Shown here: one piece after another, positions 24,301-39,300 of the stretch
Position numbering within the stretch: the stretch's first letter is position 1
Layout: each line of letters opens with the position of its first letter
DNA from: Piliocolobus tephrosceles
Lineage: Eukaryota > Chordata > Mammalia > Primates > Cercopithecidae
Assembly (NCBI RefSeq): GCF_002776525.5
Contig: NC_045449.1
Span: forward strand, 3,211,256-3,275,255
Length of the DNA stretch: 64,000 nucleotides
Direction: 5' to 3'
Program-made: the position numbers and the translations under genes
The notes under the pieces: model-generated
Databases searched by the model: none
Told to the model about the DNA's origin: nothing
What the model saw: only the letters and a program-made list of their open reading frames with translations

Positions 24301-27300
24301 AATCAGACATTAAAACTTGTTGTCCAAAGAGTATTACTCAAGTATTTCTGAAATATTTTACCTACCTAATACTTCAAAAAGTAGTACAGTTTTCTGTGCA
24401 TGTTCACACCAATACTTCATGCTTTCAATAACTGCAGAAATAATTCTTAAAGAATTAGCTTTTTCCTTAAACTGTAACTGAAACAATGAGGTTTCCTTTT
24501 GAAAAAATAAGATACATAGCATTAGAAAAATATTTTTTTTCATCATACTCATTTACCTTCTATGTAAAAATTCTAAGTCCTTACAATGGACAAGTGTGTA
24601 AAAAGAACTACTGAAAATTTTAGTATAGCTACTTCCCTTAAATAAGGCCATCATTACTATATCACCGATGGAGAGAAACCAGGGTGCACTTAGAGACAAT
24701 TAATCAAGAGGAGAATCATTTATACAGGTATTCATTCACTCATTCATTCATGGAATATTTTAAAGCATCATATGCCAGATCCTGTGGCAAATATAGGTAA
24801 GGCCATTCCTTTCCCTAATGCATTCACACTCTAGGGCTTCTAGGGAAGAAGCCAGACATATTCATTCATTCATTTGTTTCAAAAGTGTTTACTGGGCACC
24901 TACCAAATGCCAAACATAGCTATTAAGGAAACATTCATGGACAAAACAGTCAAGATATCTGCTCTTAAAGATTTTACAGTCTAGTAGAGGATTCATAAAA
25001 TAAACAAACATATAACAGAATGTCAGGAAATGTACTTTTTTTTAAGGAAAAAACACACAAAGTAAACGGAAAGAAAGAGAGATGGGGGTTATTATTTTAA
25101 GTGAGTTGTTGAATGAGGACAGTGGGAACAGCAAGTATAAAAGCCCCGAGATGGAAATGTTCTTAGCATTTTTGAAGATCAACTAAGAATACAGTGTGTC
25201 AAAATACTAATTTTCAAAGGCAGGGGAACACTTTCCTTTGTGAGGGTGAGGGTTGTGAAGAGCATATGATGGGATTTTTTTTCAAAACACAAGTAGTTTC
25301 TTCCCTCTTCCCCTCCTAACCAAGATTCTAACATGCCTCCTGTTGATGATTATGGCCACAGTAAACCACGGTTACTAAGGTGATTATGTCGTACAATTTT
25401 GAGTACAAGGAAACATAAGATTGAGGACCACTATGAAACATGCTTTATTAATCTTATTTTCAACAAAAAATAAAACATGCAAAAACAAATTTTACCCCGA
25501 TGGCTTACTGAAAAGATTGCTTTTTCAGACATATGGGCAGAACAAAAACTAACAACTGTAAGAAGTTGTTACCATTCTTAGGTTGAAAGGACAAGAGGAG
25601 AAAATAAAAGTATCAAGCCCAGGAAAGCTATACTCATGAAGGGGCTACATCATGCAGTGACACAGCCACTGCTGGTGATATAACATTTAAGACAGGAAAA
25701 AGTGAGAAAACCCAACTTTTCCTCCCACCCTGTGACTGGTACCAGTGACTCCTGCTGGCTGACCTCTAGCAAAAGCCAGGAAGTAAACAATCTCAGGATG
25801 ATGCACTACGTAGGACAATTCAGCCTTCCAAAACACAGAGAAGGGCAGGTGAAGAATCAAGTGGGCCAAGGGGCCAGGGAGCAGAGATGAGGAATAACCA
25901 GCACACATAATATATAAATAACATTCACAAAGAACAATTAGAGCACTGAGCGTAGCGAGGAAGTAAGTTGAGACACAGGTATAGGGAAGAATATAAACCA
26001 AAGCACAGAGTGTATGCTATGTTTAGAGAGCTGTGACGAGTCTAAAGTGGCTAAAGCATTGGACAATTAGTAGACTATGAAATATGAGGCTACAAAGGTA
26101 AAACAGTGTAAGATCATAAAGCAAAGGTCATAATAAGTTGATCACAAAGAAAACTACGGCCTGCAGTGCAAATCTAACCTGCCATCTGTTTGTGTAAACG
26201 TTTGTTGGAGGACAGCCGTGCCCATTCATTTATGTATTGTTTATGGCTGCTTCCAAGTTACAGTGGCAGAGTTGAGTAGTACTGTTGAGTAGCTGTAACA
26301 GAGACAGTATGACCCATAAAGCCAAAAATAATATCTGGCCCTTTATAGAAAATGTTTGCTGACCTCTGTTGAAAAATACTTAGAATGACATATGAAGACC
26401 CTGGGTAACTTCACAAACAATGGATAAACTGTCATTATCCTTAAAATGAGTGTAAAGTGAAAGTCAGAATTGAGTAGAAAACTCTAAAGTTTTAAAGGAA
26501 AAGGAGCAGCCATTCACACCCCTAAGAAAATATTTCGGAAACTAACATTCATCCACTTCAATGGAACTTAATATTTATGCCAATCAAGTAATGTATGTCA
26601 TGGAATTTATTTCAGGTGCTCTTATCTCTGTAATTTTCTAAATATTTACCTCATATTTTTTAAAATGTAAACAAGTCATTAATTGATATTTAAACATTTA
26701 CCTTCAGAGTGTTGTCTTCTGGAATATCATCCAACATTTGTTTCTTATATTGATTTTGTTGAAAATTGGGCTTAAATGTCTGCAATGCACTGTTTTTGTC
26801 TAGCCCTCTCATTGTGGAGCCAGATATTTTTGATGAAGGTGTTTGTCTGAGTAGCTCAGTTTCTTTGTTGCGAGGTAAGTTAGGAGGTTCGGGTATTCCC
26901 AATTGTTTTTGTTGTTGAGCGCCCGAACTCATTGGACAAGAATTTTTTCCATCATTTGCCACTAAGTTTGTTCGTTTACATTGAGGCTTAAAATCATTTT
27001 TATTCCAAGTTTTCAAGCTGGTATTTTTGTTGTCATCTCTGTAGCTGTAATAGTGCAAAAAAAAAAAAAAGAAAAAAAAAAGCATTTGTTTCTATATGGT
27101 TTCTTAATTACAAAAAAAATTAATAATGAAAAATTCATTTATATGGCAATTTATGATTCAGAAAGCACTTTGTTACTAACTACTTAGAAATTCCAAATAC
27201 ATCACAACAACCCTACAATGTATTATTACCCTCTTTCCAGATGAGAAGACTGATCCTTAATGAGGAATTAACTTGTCCAAAGTCATACAGGAAATTACTC

Positions 27301-30300
27301 ACAAGTCTAGAACCGAGGAAATACAAGATCCTCCCAACTCGGAGTCTAGTACTACAAAGTATATTTTTAAATGATAGCATCCTTCATATGATAGTAGTTG
27401 TATCCAAGTGGTAAGATTTTGAAGGCATTTGCATGTTTCTTTATATATTCAATTTTAAAATTTTCTACAAAGTAAAATTTTAAGAAGTTAAACTGTGGCT
27501 TAGCAATGATTTTAAATCACAAGGAGAATACATATAAGCAGGAGAGATAGCTATTAATATTTGATTCAAAATTTTGTGGTTTTAATGCATACCTTAAAAG
27601 CCCTATAATGAATCTGGTACAGCATTTGCCAGCAACATTAAGTGTGTTATATCAGTTGACCAGAACATTATGCTAGATGCTAATAAGGCCAAAATCAAAA
27701 GCATAATTTCTGAACAGCCTAGTTAGGAGTTCCACAGGAAACAAACTAGCCCAAGTCACAAATCACAAATTCTTTATTTATTTTTCTTTTTTCTCAGAAA
27801 CAGGGTCTCACTCTGTCACCCAGGCTGGAGTGTAATGGTGAGAACACAGCTCACTCTAGCATCAATCTCCCAAGCTCAAGTGATCCTCCCACCTCAGCCT
27901 CCTAAGTAGCTGGAACTACAGGTGAGTGCCACTATGCCCAGCTAATTTTTGTTATTTTTTGTAGAGACAAGGTTTCACCATGTCGCCTAAGCTGGCCACA
28001 AACTCATGGGCTCAAGTGATCCACCTCCTTGGCCTCCCAAAGTGCTGGGACTAGAGGCATAAGCCACCATTCCCAGCCCACAAATTCTTAATTCTCAGGA
28101 ATTTTCCTGGAAATACCACAAGCATCACAAGAGGGCAACCAATACAACCCATCCCTTTTTTCGGTAAATAATCCAAAAAGAGGTCTACTGACCAGGAACA
28201 AATCCAAGTTTTATGAGGCCTGAAGCTTGTATAATTTGGGAAATACTGTTAATTGGGTACAAAGTTAGTATAAAATAGTATATACTATTAGTATAAAATA
28301 ATGAGAAAAGCAAGCACAATTACAACTTAAATTATAAACACCACAAACACACGATACCCAGAAAAAAAAATTAGAATTATTAACTGCCTGATACTCCTTT
28401 ATAGAAATTTTTTCCTACACTGAACACTTCTTCATACGACAATAATTTTGTAATTTTTTTGAACTCAGGCCAGTCTCAAACCCATGGGCACAAGTGATTC
28501 TCCTGCCTCAACCTCAAGAGTAGTTGGCACTACAGGTCCATCAGACGCAACAATTTTGTAATTTTATTTTCAATAAAGAGAACAGAAACACAATTTTGTC
28601 TTTCCTTTCTCCCATGGTTACAGAAATTACTTTTATTATTCATAGTCTAGAAAAATTTATTTCAGCTTTACAACTCTCTATTGCTAACAGCACATTTGTA
28701 GTAATGCCAAAGATCACTGATCACACATCATCACAACAGATATGATAATAATGAAAAAGTTTGAAATACTGCAAGAAATACCAAAATGTGACATAGAAAC
28801 ATGAAGTGAGCACATGCTGTTGGAAAAATGGCACCAATAGACTTGCTCAATGCAGGGTTACCACAAACCTTCGACTTGTAAAGAATGCAGTATCTGTGAA
28901 GTACAATAAAGCAAAGTGCAATATATGAGGTATACCTATATGAAGAGTGGCTGAGTGGATTAAGGATCCAACTATATGCTGTCTACAATGAACTCAGTTT
29001 AGATTCAAAGACACAAAAAAGCTGAGAATAAAGGGATGGAAAAAGATATTCCATGCAAATGGCAACGAAAAGAAAACAGGGCTGGTTAAGTTTATGTCAG
29101 ACAAAATACACTTCAAGTTAAAAGTTCTCTCTAAAAACAAAGAAGGTCATTATATAATGATAAATGAGTAAATTCAATAGCAAGATATAAAAATTGTGAA
29201 TATAAATACATCCAATATCAGAGCACCTAAATATATAAAGCAAATATTGACAAATCTAAAAGGAAAAATTGACAGCAACATAACAAAAAGAAAGCTCAAT
29301 ACTCCACTTTTAATAATAAATAAATCATCCAGACAGAAAAATCAATAAACAGTGAACTTGAACAACACTATGGATCAAATGGACCCAAAAGACATATATA
29401 GAATTTGCCAACCAACAGCAGAAGACTACACATTCTTCTCAAGCACAGATGGAACTTTCTCAAGGATAACTCACATGTTAGCTCACAAAATCAGACTTAA
29501 CACATTTAAGAAGATCAAAATCATACCGAGTATCTTTTCTGACCATAATGGTATAAAACTAGAAATCAATAACCTAGAAAATGGAAAATGGAAAAACTAG
29601 CCGGGCTTGGTGGCTTATGCCTGTAATCCCAACACTTTGGGAGGCCAAGGCAGAGAGATCACAAGGCCAAGAGATCGAGACCATCCTGGCTAACACAGTG
29701 AAATCCCGTCTCTACTAAAAATGCAAAAATTAGCTGGGTGTGGAGGCACGCACCCGTAGTCCCAGCTACTTGGGAGGCTGAGGCAGGAGAATCACTTGAA
29801 CCTAGGAGGCGGAGACTGCAGTGAGCCAAGATCACGCCACTGAACTCCAGCCTGGGTGACAGAGCGAGACTCCATCTCAATTTAAAAAGAAAAGAAAATG
29901 GAAAAATTCACAACAACACACTCTTGAACAACCATTGATCAAAGAGAGAATTAAAAAAGGAAATTTTAAAATTATCCTGAGACAGAAACAAAGCATAATA
30001 TACCAAAACGTATGGGAAAGCAAAAGCAGTACTAAGGGCAGTTTATAGCAATAAATGTGTAAGTGGAAATAAAAAGATCTCAAATAAGCATCCTAACTTC
30101 ACACTTAAAGGAATTGGAAAAAGCATAACAAACTAAGCCCAAAATAAGCATATAAAGAAAACAATAAGACTAGAGTAGAAATAAATAAAATAGAGAATTA
30201 AAAAAAAAAAAAACAAAACTGGCACCAGGCGAGGTGGCTCACACCTGTAATCCCAGCACTTTGGGAGGCTGAGGCAGGCAGATCACAAGGCCAAGAGATC

Positions 30301-33300
30301 GAGACCATCCTGGCCAACATGGTGAAACCCCATCTCTACTAAAAATATAAAAATTAGCTGGGCATGGTGGCACAGGCCTGTAGTCCCAGCTACTCAGGAG
30401 GCTGAGACAGCAGAATTGCCTGAACCCGGGAGACGGAGGTTGCAGTGAGCCGAGATCGTGCCACTGCACTCCAGCCTGGCAACAGAATGAGACTCCATCT
30501 CAAAAAGAAAAAAAAGAAAGAAAAAGAAAAACTAAGAGCTTATTTTTTTGAAAAGATCCAGTCGACAGCCCCTTACATAGACTAAAAAAAGAAAAGATTT
30601 ACATAAATGAAAGAGGAGACACAAAATGGATTTCTCAGAAATAAAAAAGATAATAAGGGACTATTATGATTACATGACAACAAATTGGATAACACAGAAG
30701 AAATGGATAAACACCTAGAAATAAGCAACTTACCAAGATTGAATCAAGAAGAGGTAGAAAGCCTAAACAGACCAATAATAAGGATATTAAAGAAGTAATC
30801 AAAAACCTCTCAACAAAGAAAAACCCAGGACCAGATGACTTCACAGTGAATTCTATCAAACATTCAAAGAGAAAGTAACACCAATCTTCTTAAATTCCTT
30901 CATAAAACAAGAGGCAATACTTTCAAATTCATTTTATGAGACTAGCATCGCTCATATAAAAATCAAACAAAGACACTGCTAGAAAACTGCAGGCCAGTAT
31001 CACTAAAGAACATAGATGCAAAAATCCTCAATAAAATACTAGCAAGGCAAATTCAACAGCACATCAAAAAATCACCTATCAAGAACTCTGTTCACTACAT
31101 GGGTGAGGTGATAGGATCCATACTTCAAACCTTAGCATCACACACTATTCCCATGTAACAAATCCTATGTACCCCTTATATTTAAAGTGAAAGTTGAAAT
31201 CTTTTTTAAAAAAATTATACACCATGACCAACTGGGATTTATTTCTGGGATGCAAGGTTGCTTTAACATACGCAAAACAATCAATGTTATACACCACAGT
31301 AGCAGAATTAAAGATAAAAATAGATGCAGAAAAAGCATCTGACAAAGTTCAACATCCATTCAGTTTACTCTAAAAAATATAGGTATAGAAGGAACATACT
31401 CCAACACAATAAAGGTCATCTGCAAAACTCCCACAGCTAACATCATAATGGGGGAAACTGAAAGGTTTTTTTTAAAGATCCAGTACAAGGCAAGGATGCC
31501 CACTCTTACCACTTCTATTCAAACATAGTTACAGGCTGGGCATTCTAAATCTGAAAATCCAAAACTCAAAATGCTCCAAAATCTGAAACTTTTTAAGCAA
31601 CAACATGATGCTCAATTGAAATGATCATTAAAGCATTTCAGATTTTGAATTTTCAGATTTAGCATACTCAACTGGTAGGTATTCTGCAAATATTCCAAAC
31701 CCCAAAAAAATCTTAAACATTTCTGATCCCAAATATTTCAGATAAGGAATACTCAACTAGTCTTGGAAGTCCTAGCCAATCAATTAGCCAAGAAAAGGAA
31801 ATAAAAGGAGTGCACATTGGAAAGGATGAAGTAAATGTCTCTGTTTGCAGATGACATGATCCTGTATGTAGAAAACACTAAAAACTCCATTAAAAAACTG
31901 TTAGAACTAAAAAAAATGAATTCAGTAAAGTTGCAGGATACAAAATCAACATACAAAAATCAGGAGCATTTCTTTACACCAACTATAGATATCCCAAAAG
32001 GAAACCAAGAGAATGATCCCATTTACAATAACACCAAAAAGAATACAACACTTAGGAATACATAACCAAGGTAGAAAAACGTCTATACACTAAAAAGTAT
32101 AAAACACTGATTAAAAAAAAAAAAAAACCCTGAAGACAAAATAAATGAAAAATCCTGTGTCATGGAATTGAAGAATTGATACCATTAAATGTCTAAACTA
32201 CCCAAAGTGATCTACAAACTCAATACAATCCCTATCAAAATTTCAACCATATTTTTCACAGAAACAGAAAAAAAATCCTAAAATTCATATGGACCCACAA
32301 AAGACTCTGAATAGCCAAAACAATCTTGAGAAAGAACAAAGCTGCATCCATCATACTTTCTGATTTCAAGTTATACCAAAAAGCTATAGTAATCAAAACA
32401 ATGTGGTACTGGTATTAAAATAGGCACACAGACCAACAGAACAGAGAGTCCAGAAATAAACCCATACATTTACATTTAATTGATTTTCAACAAAAGTGAG
32501 AAGAACACACAATGGGATAAAAGTCTCTGCCATAAATAGTATTGGAACAACTGGATATCCAGATGCAGAAGAATGGAACTGAACCCTTACCTTACACCAT
32601 ATACAAAAATCAACTCAACATGGATTGAAGACTTAAACCAAGTAGGAACTGAAACCATAAAACTCTTAGAAAAAAATGTAGGGAACAAACTCCTTGACAT
32701 TGGTCTTGCAAATGAGTTCTTTTAATATGACACAAAAGCACAGTCAACAAAAGCAAAAATAAATATTTGAGAACTACATCAAACTAAAAAGCTTCTGCAC
32801 AGTAAAGGAAATAATCAACAGAGTGAAAAAGCAATCTATAGCATGGGAGGAAATGTTGGCAAACTATACAACTGATAAGTAGTTAACATCCAAAATATTT
32901 AAGGAATTCACAGAACTCAGTAACAAAAAACAACACAATTTAAAGATGGGCAAAGAACCTAAATAGACATTTTTCTAAAGAAGACACTCAGATGACCAAT
33001 AGGTACATAAAAAGGTGCTCAACATCAGTAATCATCAGGAAAATGCAAATCAAAACTACAATGATATATTATCAATTCACACTTGTTAGGATAGCTGTCA
33101 TCAAAAATTCAAAAGATAACAAGTGTTGGCAAGGGTGCAGATAAAAGGCAATCCTTGTACACTCTTGGTGGAAATGTAACTTGGTAGAGCCATTATGAAA
33201 AACAGTATGGAAGTTCCTCAAAAAAATAAAAAACAGAACTACTATATAATCTAACAATCCCACTTCTGGAGACATATCCAAAGGAAATGAAATTAGTATC

Positions 33301-36300
33301 TCAAAGAGATATCTCCATTTCCAGATTCATTGCAGTATTATTCACAATAGCCAAAAGGGCCAGGCACGGTGGCTCACACCTGTAATTCCAGCACTTTGGG
33401 AGGCTGAGGCAGGTGGATCACATGAGGTGAGGAGTTCGAGACCAGCCTGGCCAACATGGTGAAACCCCTTCTCTACTAAAATACAAAATTAGCCAGGCAT
33501 AGTGGCACATGCCTATAATCCCAGCTACTTGAGAGGCTGAGGCAGAAGAATCACTTGATCCCAGGAGGCGGAGGTTTCAGTAGCCGAGATCACACCATTG
33601 CACTCACATTGTCTTGTTGCCATTGCATGGGCAACAAGAGCGAAACTTTGCCCAAAAAAAAAAAAAAAAAAAAAAAAACAAAACAAAACAAAAAAAAAAA
33701 CTTCCAAGATATGTAAACAATGTAAGTGACAGATAAATGTACTAAAAAATGTATCATAAAGAGATAACGGAATACTATTCAGACATTAAAAAGAAGTAAA
33801 TCCTGCCATTTGTGACAACATGGATGAACCCAGAGGATGTTATGCTAAGTGAAATAAGTCAGACACAGAAAGAAAAACACTATATGTGCTTGCTTATATG
33901 TGGGATCTTTACAAACCAAACTCATAGAAGCAGAGTAGGATAGTGGTTACCAGGGGTGAAGAGGCGGGAGAAATAAGGTGCTATCAGTCAAAGGGTACAA
34001 AGTTTCAGTTACATAGAATGAGTAAATTCTAGAGACCTAATAGATAGAGCACAAGGACTACAGTTAATAATACTGTGTTATACAGATGAAAATCGCTTAG
34101 AAGGTAGATCTTAAGTGTTCTCACTATAAGAAAAAAATGGTAATTATGTGAAGAGATGGATATATTAATTAGCCTGACTGAAATCATGTCACTATGTATA
34201 TGCACATTAAAATATCAGGTTGTACACCTTAAATATATATAATTTTAATTAAAAAAAAAAACAAACACTTTTTTTGAAACAGGTTCTCACTTTGTCACCC
34301 AGGCTGGAGGGCAGTGGCAGGATCTCAGCTCACTGCAACCTCTGCCTCCCAGGTTCCAGTGATTCTCCTGCCTCAGCCTCCCAAGTAGCTGGGATTACAG
34401 GCATGTGCCACCACACCTGGCTAATTTTTGCACCTTTTTGGTAGAGACGGGGTTTCACCACGTTGGCCAGGCTGGTCTCAAACTCCCAACTTCAAGTGAT
34501 CCATTCGCCTCTGACTCCCAAATTGCTGGGATTATAGGTGTGAGCCACCGCTTCCGGCCCTAATTAAAATTTTTTTAAGATAACAATAGAAACACAATAT
34601 TCAACTGCAGTCAGAACTGTAACAAGGATGAGATTGTCAAGAGAGTGTTCCAGACGCAAACAGAGTCCAAAAGGAAATATTCCTCATATCTTTGGCCATC
34701 CTGAGCAAGTTGAAGGAGACCTAAAAGTTTAAAAATTTAGTTATATAGATACTGGGGGCCTGCCACCTCCTTTTATGAATTACTGACTTAAGTTATATAC
34801 TATTTTAGATTATTAAACTTTTACAATAGATCTGTGTAACAAGAATGGTTGAAAGACATGATGTGTAATAAAACAATTCTGGGTGTATCAGAGCAATGGG
34901 CATTCTAAGTATTCCACACGTAAGCATGTTAGATAAATTCATATATTTGTAAAATCCTTAATCAAGGGTTTTCGTGGTAGTGATAGACAAGACAGCACAA
35001 AGTTACATAAATACATCAGAACTGTATGTTTTATGCACAATATATATTGAGTACTGAAGGAACCTCAGATATCATCTAGTTCAACTTTTTTCCCATGGAT
35101 AAAGACGTAAGACTCAAAAAAAGTGAAATGGTTTGGTTTTTTCTGTTCAAAAATAAATTAATGGTTAACTCTGGATCAGAGCAACTATGAATAATTTTCT
35201 TTTTCCTTTTTTCTAGAATTATTCTATTATTTTCATAATGAGAATAGTAAGTTATTTCAGAAAAAAAAAATCCTTATCTTCTGTTAAAATTTATGCATTT
35301 ACCTGAACCTGTTTGCCAGGTTGTGTTCAGTTCTCAGTTTCTATAGCCTTCATCTCACTGAGCACAATAGTGTATACCTGTAATCCCAGTACTTTGGGAG
35401 GCTGAGGTGAGGGAATCACTTGAGCCCAGTAGTTCAAGACCAGCCTAGGCAACATAGCAAGACCTCGTCTCTACTAAAAATTTAAAAATTAGCCAGGCAT
35501 GGTGGTACAAACCTATAGTCAGTCCCAGCTACTCAGGAGGCTGAGGTGGGAGGATTGTTTAAGCCCAGGAGTTCAAGGTTGCAATAAGCTATGATCATGC
35601 CATTGCACTCCAGCCTGGGCAACATGGCAAGATCCAGTCTCAAAAAAAAAAGATTAAAAATGTTAAAAGTCCTCATATCACCTCAACCCCTCAACTGAGA
35701 TGTCTTAACTACTAAGTAAGTACAAGCTCAATATCTCCTCAGAGTCTAAAGCCTATTGTAGGAGCTTTGGCAAAGAAACTTATCCTTACTAATCTTACTA
35801 ATTGTTCATATCCTAATTCTGGTGAATGAAATATATATTGATAATGTGTCTAATAACACAGTATCTATAAGAATAGGAGTGTACTTTGCTCTTGAAAACT
35901 CCATGTCACAAGAAAGTCTAGACTAGGCTGCCAGAAACAACATAGGATGGCCAGTTAAACCTGAATTTCAAATAAGTAACACATTTTTGGTATAAGTATG
36001 TCCCAAATATTGGCGGTGACACATACTAAAAAATTCCTGATTACTTGAAATTCAGATTTAACTGGGCATCCTTTATTTTTATTTGCTAAATCTGGCAACT
36101 CTACCTGGACTCTAAACCTGAGGATTAGACCTTTAACTGGTTCCAAAAATCTTCAGCAGATTACCAACTACCTGCATGGATTTTTAAATGTTCTCTACTC
36201 CTGGATTTCCTGTTGTATCCCAACAGTCTGACAGATCATGTATTAATTCAAATCGTAATATCCAATACTGGCTGCCTGTCCAGATTACAATCTGTTACCT

Positions 36301-39300
36301 AATTCTCTGTCTAATGCTTGTCAGAATGGATTTTCTTCTAGCACCTGCAGTTGGAACAATGTCTCTAAGAACCATCCCAAACCACTGAACAGGCCTAGTT
36401 TTAAGGCCTTGTTATGAAGAAACCAATGGACTGGTCCTGGGAAAACTAGCATGAATAATAAAATCAAAACTAATTTTTAAATAAAGACTTATTTCAATGT
36501 ATTTATCAACAACTATATAAAAGGCTTCCCCTTTTAAAAAAATGCAATATCTTTATATAATAAAAATGAGAATAGTATTAACTTCAAAAGGTTGTTGTAA
36601 GGATTATTGAAATAACATATCAAAGCCCTTAACAGTCAGTGATTTGGTGTTGTTTTCCCAGCACTTTATTTCCAAAATTATTTCCTTCAATATTGCCATT
36701 TATCCAAGGCTACTAAAATACAACCAGGAAAAATCCATGTTCTTTTTCTATCAATTTTTTCATACTATTTAAACATTAAACTTTGGTCCTTATGGCAAGA
36801 ACCCTCACCATCTTTGTGACTATCTTCTTCATTTCTTGAGCCCCTACTATTGCAGATGCATATGCATCTCAGCCTCCATTTTTCCTTCTCCTTCCATTCT
36901 GTTTACCTTGAAGCTGAGTGTCTTACAGGTAAGACTGAGCACTCTAATTGGTTCTCAATTCCTAAATATAACCAATACTAAGATATGATTCCTGTCTATC
37001 TATTGTCAATTAAATCATTAATAACCCATAAGCAAAATCATAAATTTATAGCAATGAATATTATCAGAAATTTCATTATCACATTAAGAATCTTTTGAAG
37101 CATAATCACTGTGAAATTTTCGTATTTTTTAAGTTTTACATGCATGTTCTCTTAGTTCTTTCATAAAACATAATTAATACTGCCATAGTTATTATTTATA
37201 GAAATTTCCTAAATGTAATTCTGTCTGAGAAACAAAGAAGAAGTGAAGGAGGAGGGAAGGATGAAGACGACGACAGGAAAATGAGAAGGAATAGAAGAAG
37301 AAGGAAATTTTAAGTAGACTCACCTCCAACCACCCTGGCTTCTTTCAGTATTTGATTGAATAGAGTTAAAGATAGACTCTTGACTTCTCAGAGGACGAGA
37401 AACTGAATGTGGTATTTGCCTTTCAAGAGAATACGTCTTGTTAAATATTAATAGTTTGCTTTCAAATTGAGAAATTAAGATATACATAGAAGAATAACAC
37501 CAGTCAGTAACAGACACACATCCAATGGTTTATATTTCTCCACATACCCAGTGTCCACTGTTTTCATTACAGGAGCCAACTCTGCATTCATAGCTTCCCA
37601 GGCCCAATCTCAAAAGATATAAGTAACATAGATAAAAGTAAGATAGGTAGTATTTTTCAAAACGATAACTTCATACTTATTTAATTTTGGGGGTTTAAAA
37701 ACTTGAAGAAGAAAACAACTTGAATATATGGACTTCTTCGATAATACTTTGTTGGAAAACCTGTCACAGCCTGCTTTATTTATTTTTATAGATGTCTTTC
37801 TTATTCATTGTATTTTAAGCAAAGATAATTTAATCTGTACCTTTTCTACAATCAGTTCTAGTATAGTATCTTTAACTTTGTAACATGAATTTCATCTAAT
37901 CCAATGTTTATTGAACTTTTTAAATCCCACCCACAGAAAGAAATACATCGTAACTCAGAACATGTATATGCATGACGTATGTGTGAGATACAGACAAACA
38001 GAGAGATAGAGAAAGGAGGAAAAAGAATATAAAACTTCACCATCAAGTCTTATCCTTAATATGTGTGATACACTCTGACACAGTCATGTCTCACTTAATG
38101 ACAGGGATACATTCTAAGAAATGCCTTGTGAGGTGATTTTGTTGTGCAAACATCATAGAGTGTACTTACACAAAGCTGGAGAGTACAGCTTGCTGCACAC
38201 CTAGGCTACATGTTACAGCCTATTGCTCCTAGGCTACAAACTTGTGCAACGTGTTACTGTACTCAATGCTATAGGCAATCGTAACATAATAGTATTTGTA
38301 CATCTAAACATATCTAAACATAGAAAAGGTACAGTAAAAATATAAAAGATAAAAACCAATACACCTAAGAGGGCACTTACCATAAATGGAGCTTGAAAGT
38401 TGCTCTGGGTGAGTTAGTGATTAAGTGGTGAGTGAATATGAAGGCCTAGGACATTACTGTACACTACTATAGACTAAACAAACCATACATTTAGGCTACT
38501 ATATATATATTAAATTGTAGCCTACCGTAGCCGATTTTATAAATTACATTTATAAAAAAAAAAACTGTGCTATGACATTATGACAGCTATGTTATGTCAC
38601 TAGGAAATAGAAATGTTTCAGCTCCATTATATTTGTAGTGGCACCACCATCACACAGGTGGTGTGACTGACCAAAACATTGTTATGCAGTGCATGGCTGT
38701 TATTTTCTATTCTACTCTATTTTATTCTCTTCTTTCTTTTTTCAAAGATCGATTATATCCCAGACCAACTAATGAATCAAGACAAAAATTTTTTAAAAAC
38801 CACTGATGAGGCCCTATCTCTTACACAATACAGGAAAATCACTATTTCTGACAAATGGTAACCCTGGTCAGAGCTTGAAGTACTTCAGGAGGACACACAT
38901 TTGCTTACGGAGTAGCTCAGTTTTTCAAGGTCAACATTCATGCCACTTATAAAAATATTTTAAATTATGGAATATTTTTTAAATGGTGGAGTATGACCAG
39001 ATAAATGCCCAGTTGTGCATATCCATGTCAATTTATCATTTTTATACACAAAAATTGGAAACATATGAACTTCATACCTAAAATTCTTCAAATATATCTT
39101 TTATATATTTTGTTTTCTTTAAACAAAATAATTACAGATTTAGAAGTATATTAAAGTCTATGGGAGCACACTAGATGAAATTAACAATACAAGTATTGCC
39201 ATGTAAGAGATATTTTTAAATTCTAGCTGTATAAGATCCTACTAATGATTTTTAAAATGTGCCCCCAAAATGTAAATGTATATAACCAGCATGTACCACG

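Larger units (their letters stand above)
28950..34258 (+). mobile_element. L1 element (ORF2 to 3' UTR) with nested insertions
   Basis: A long, decayed L1 in the fifth SPATA22 coding intron, antisense to the gene. ORF2 pieces include the RT region around 30980-31930, with the FADDM-like box at 31835-31860, and the C-terminal part at 32400-33350. The 3' UTR ends near 34258. It is split by Alus at 29600, 30221 and 33358 and by a TA-flanked DNA transposon at 31532. No intact frame is left. Confidence 0.85.
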
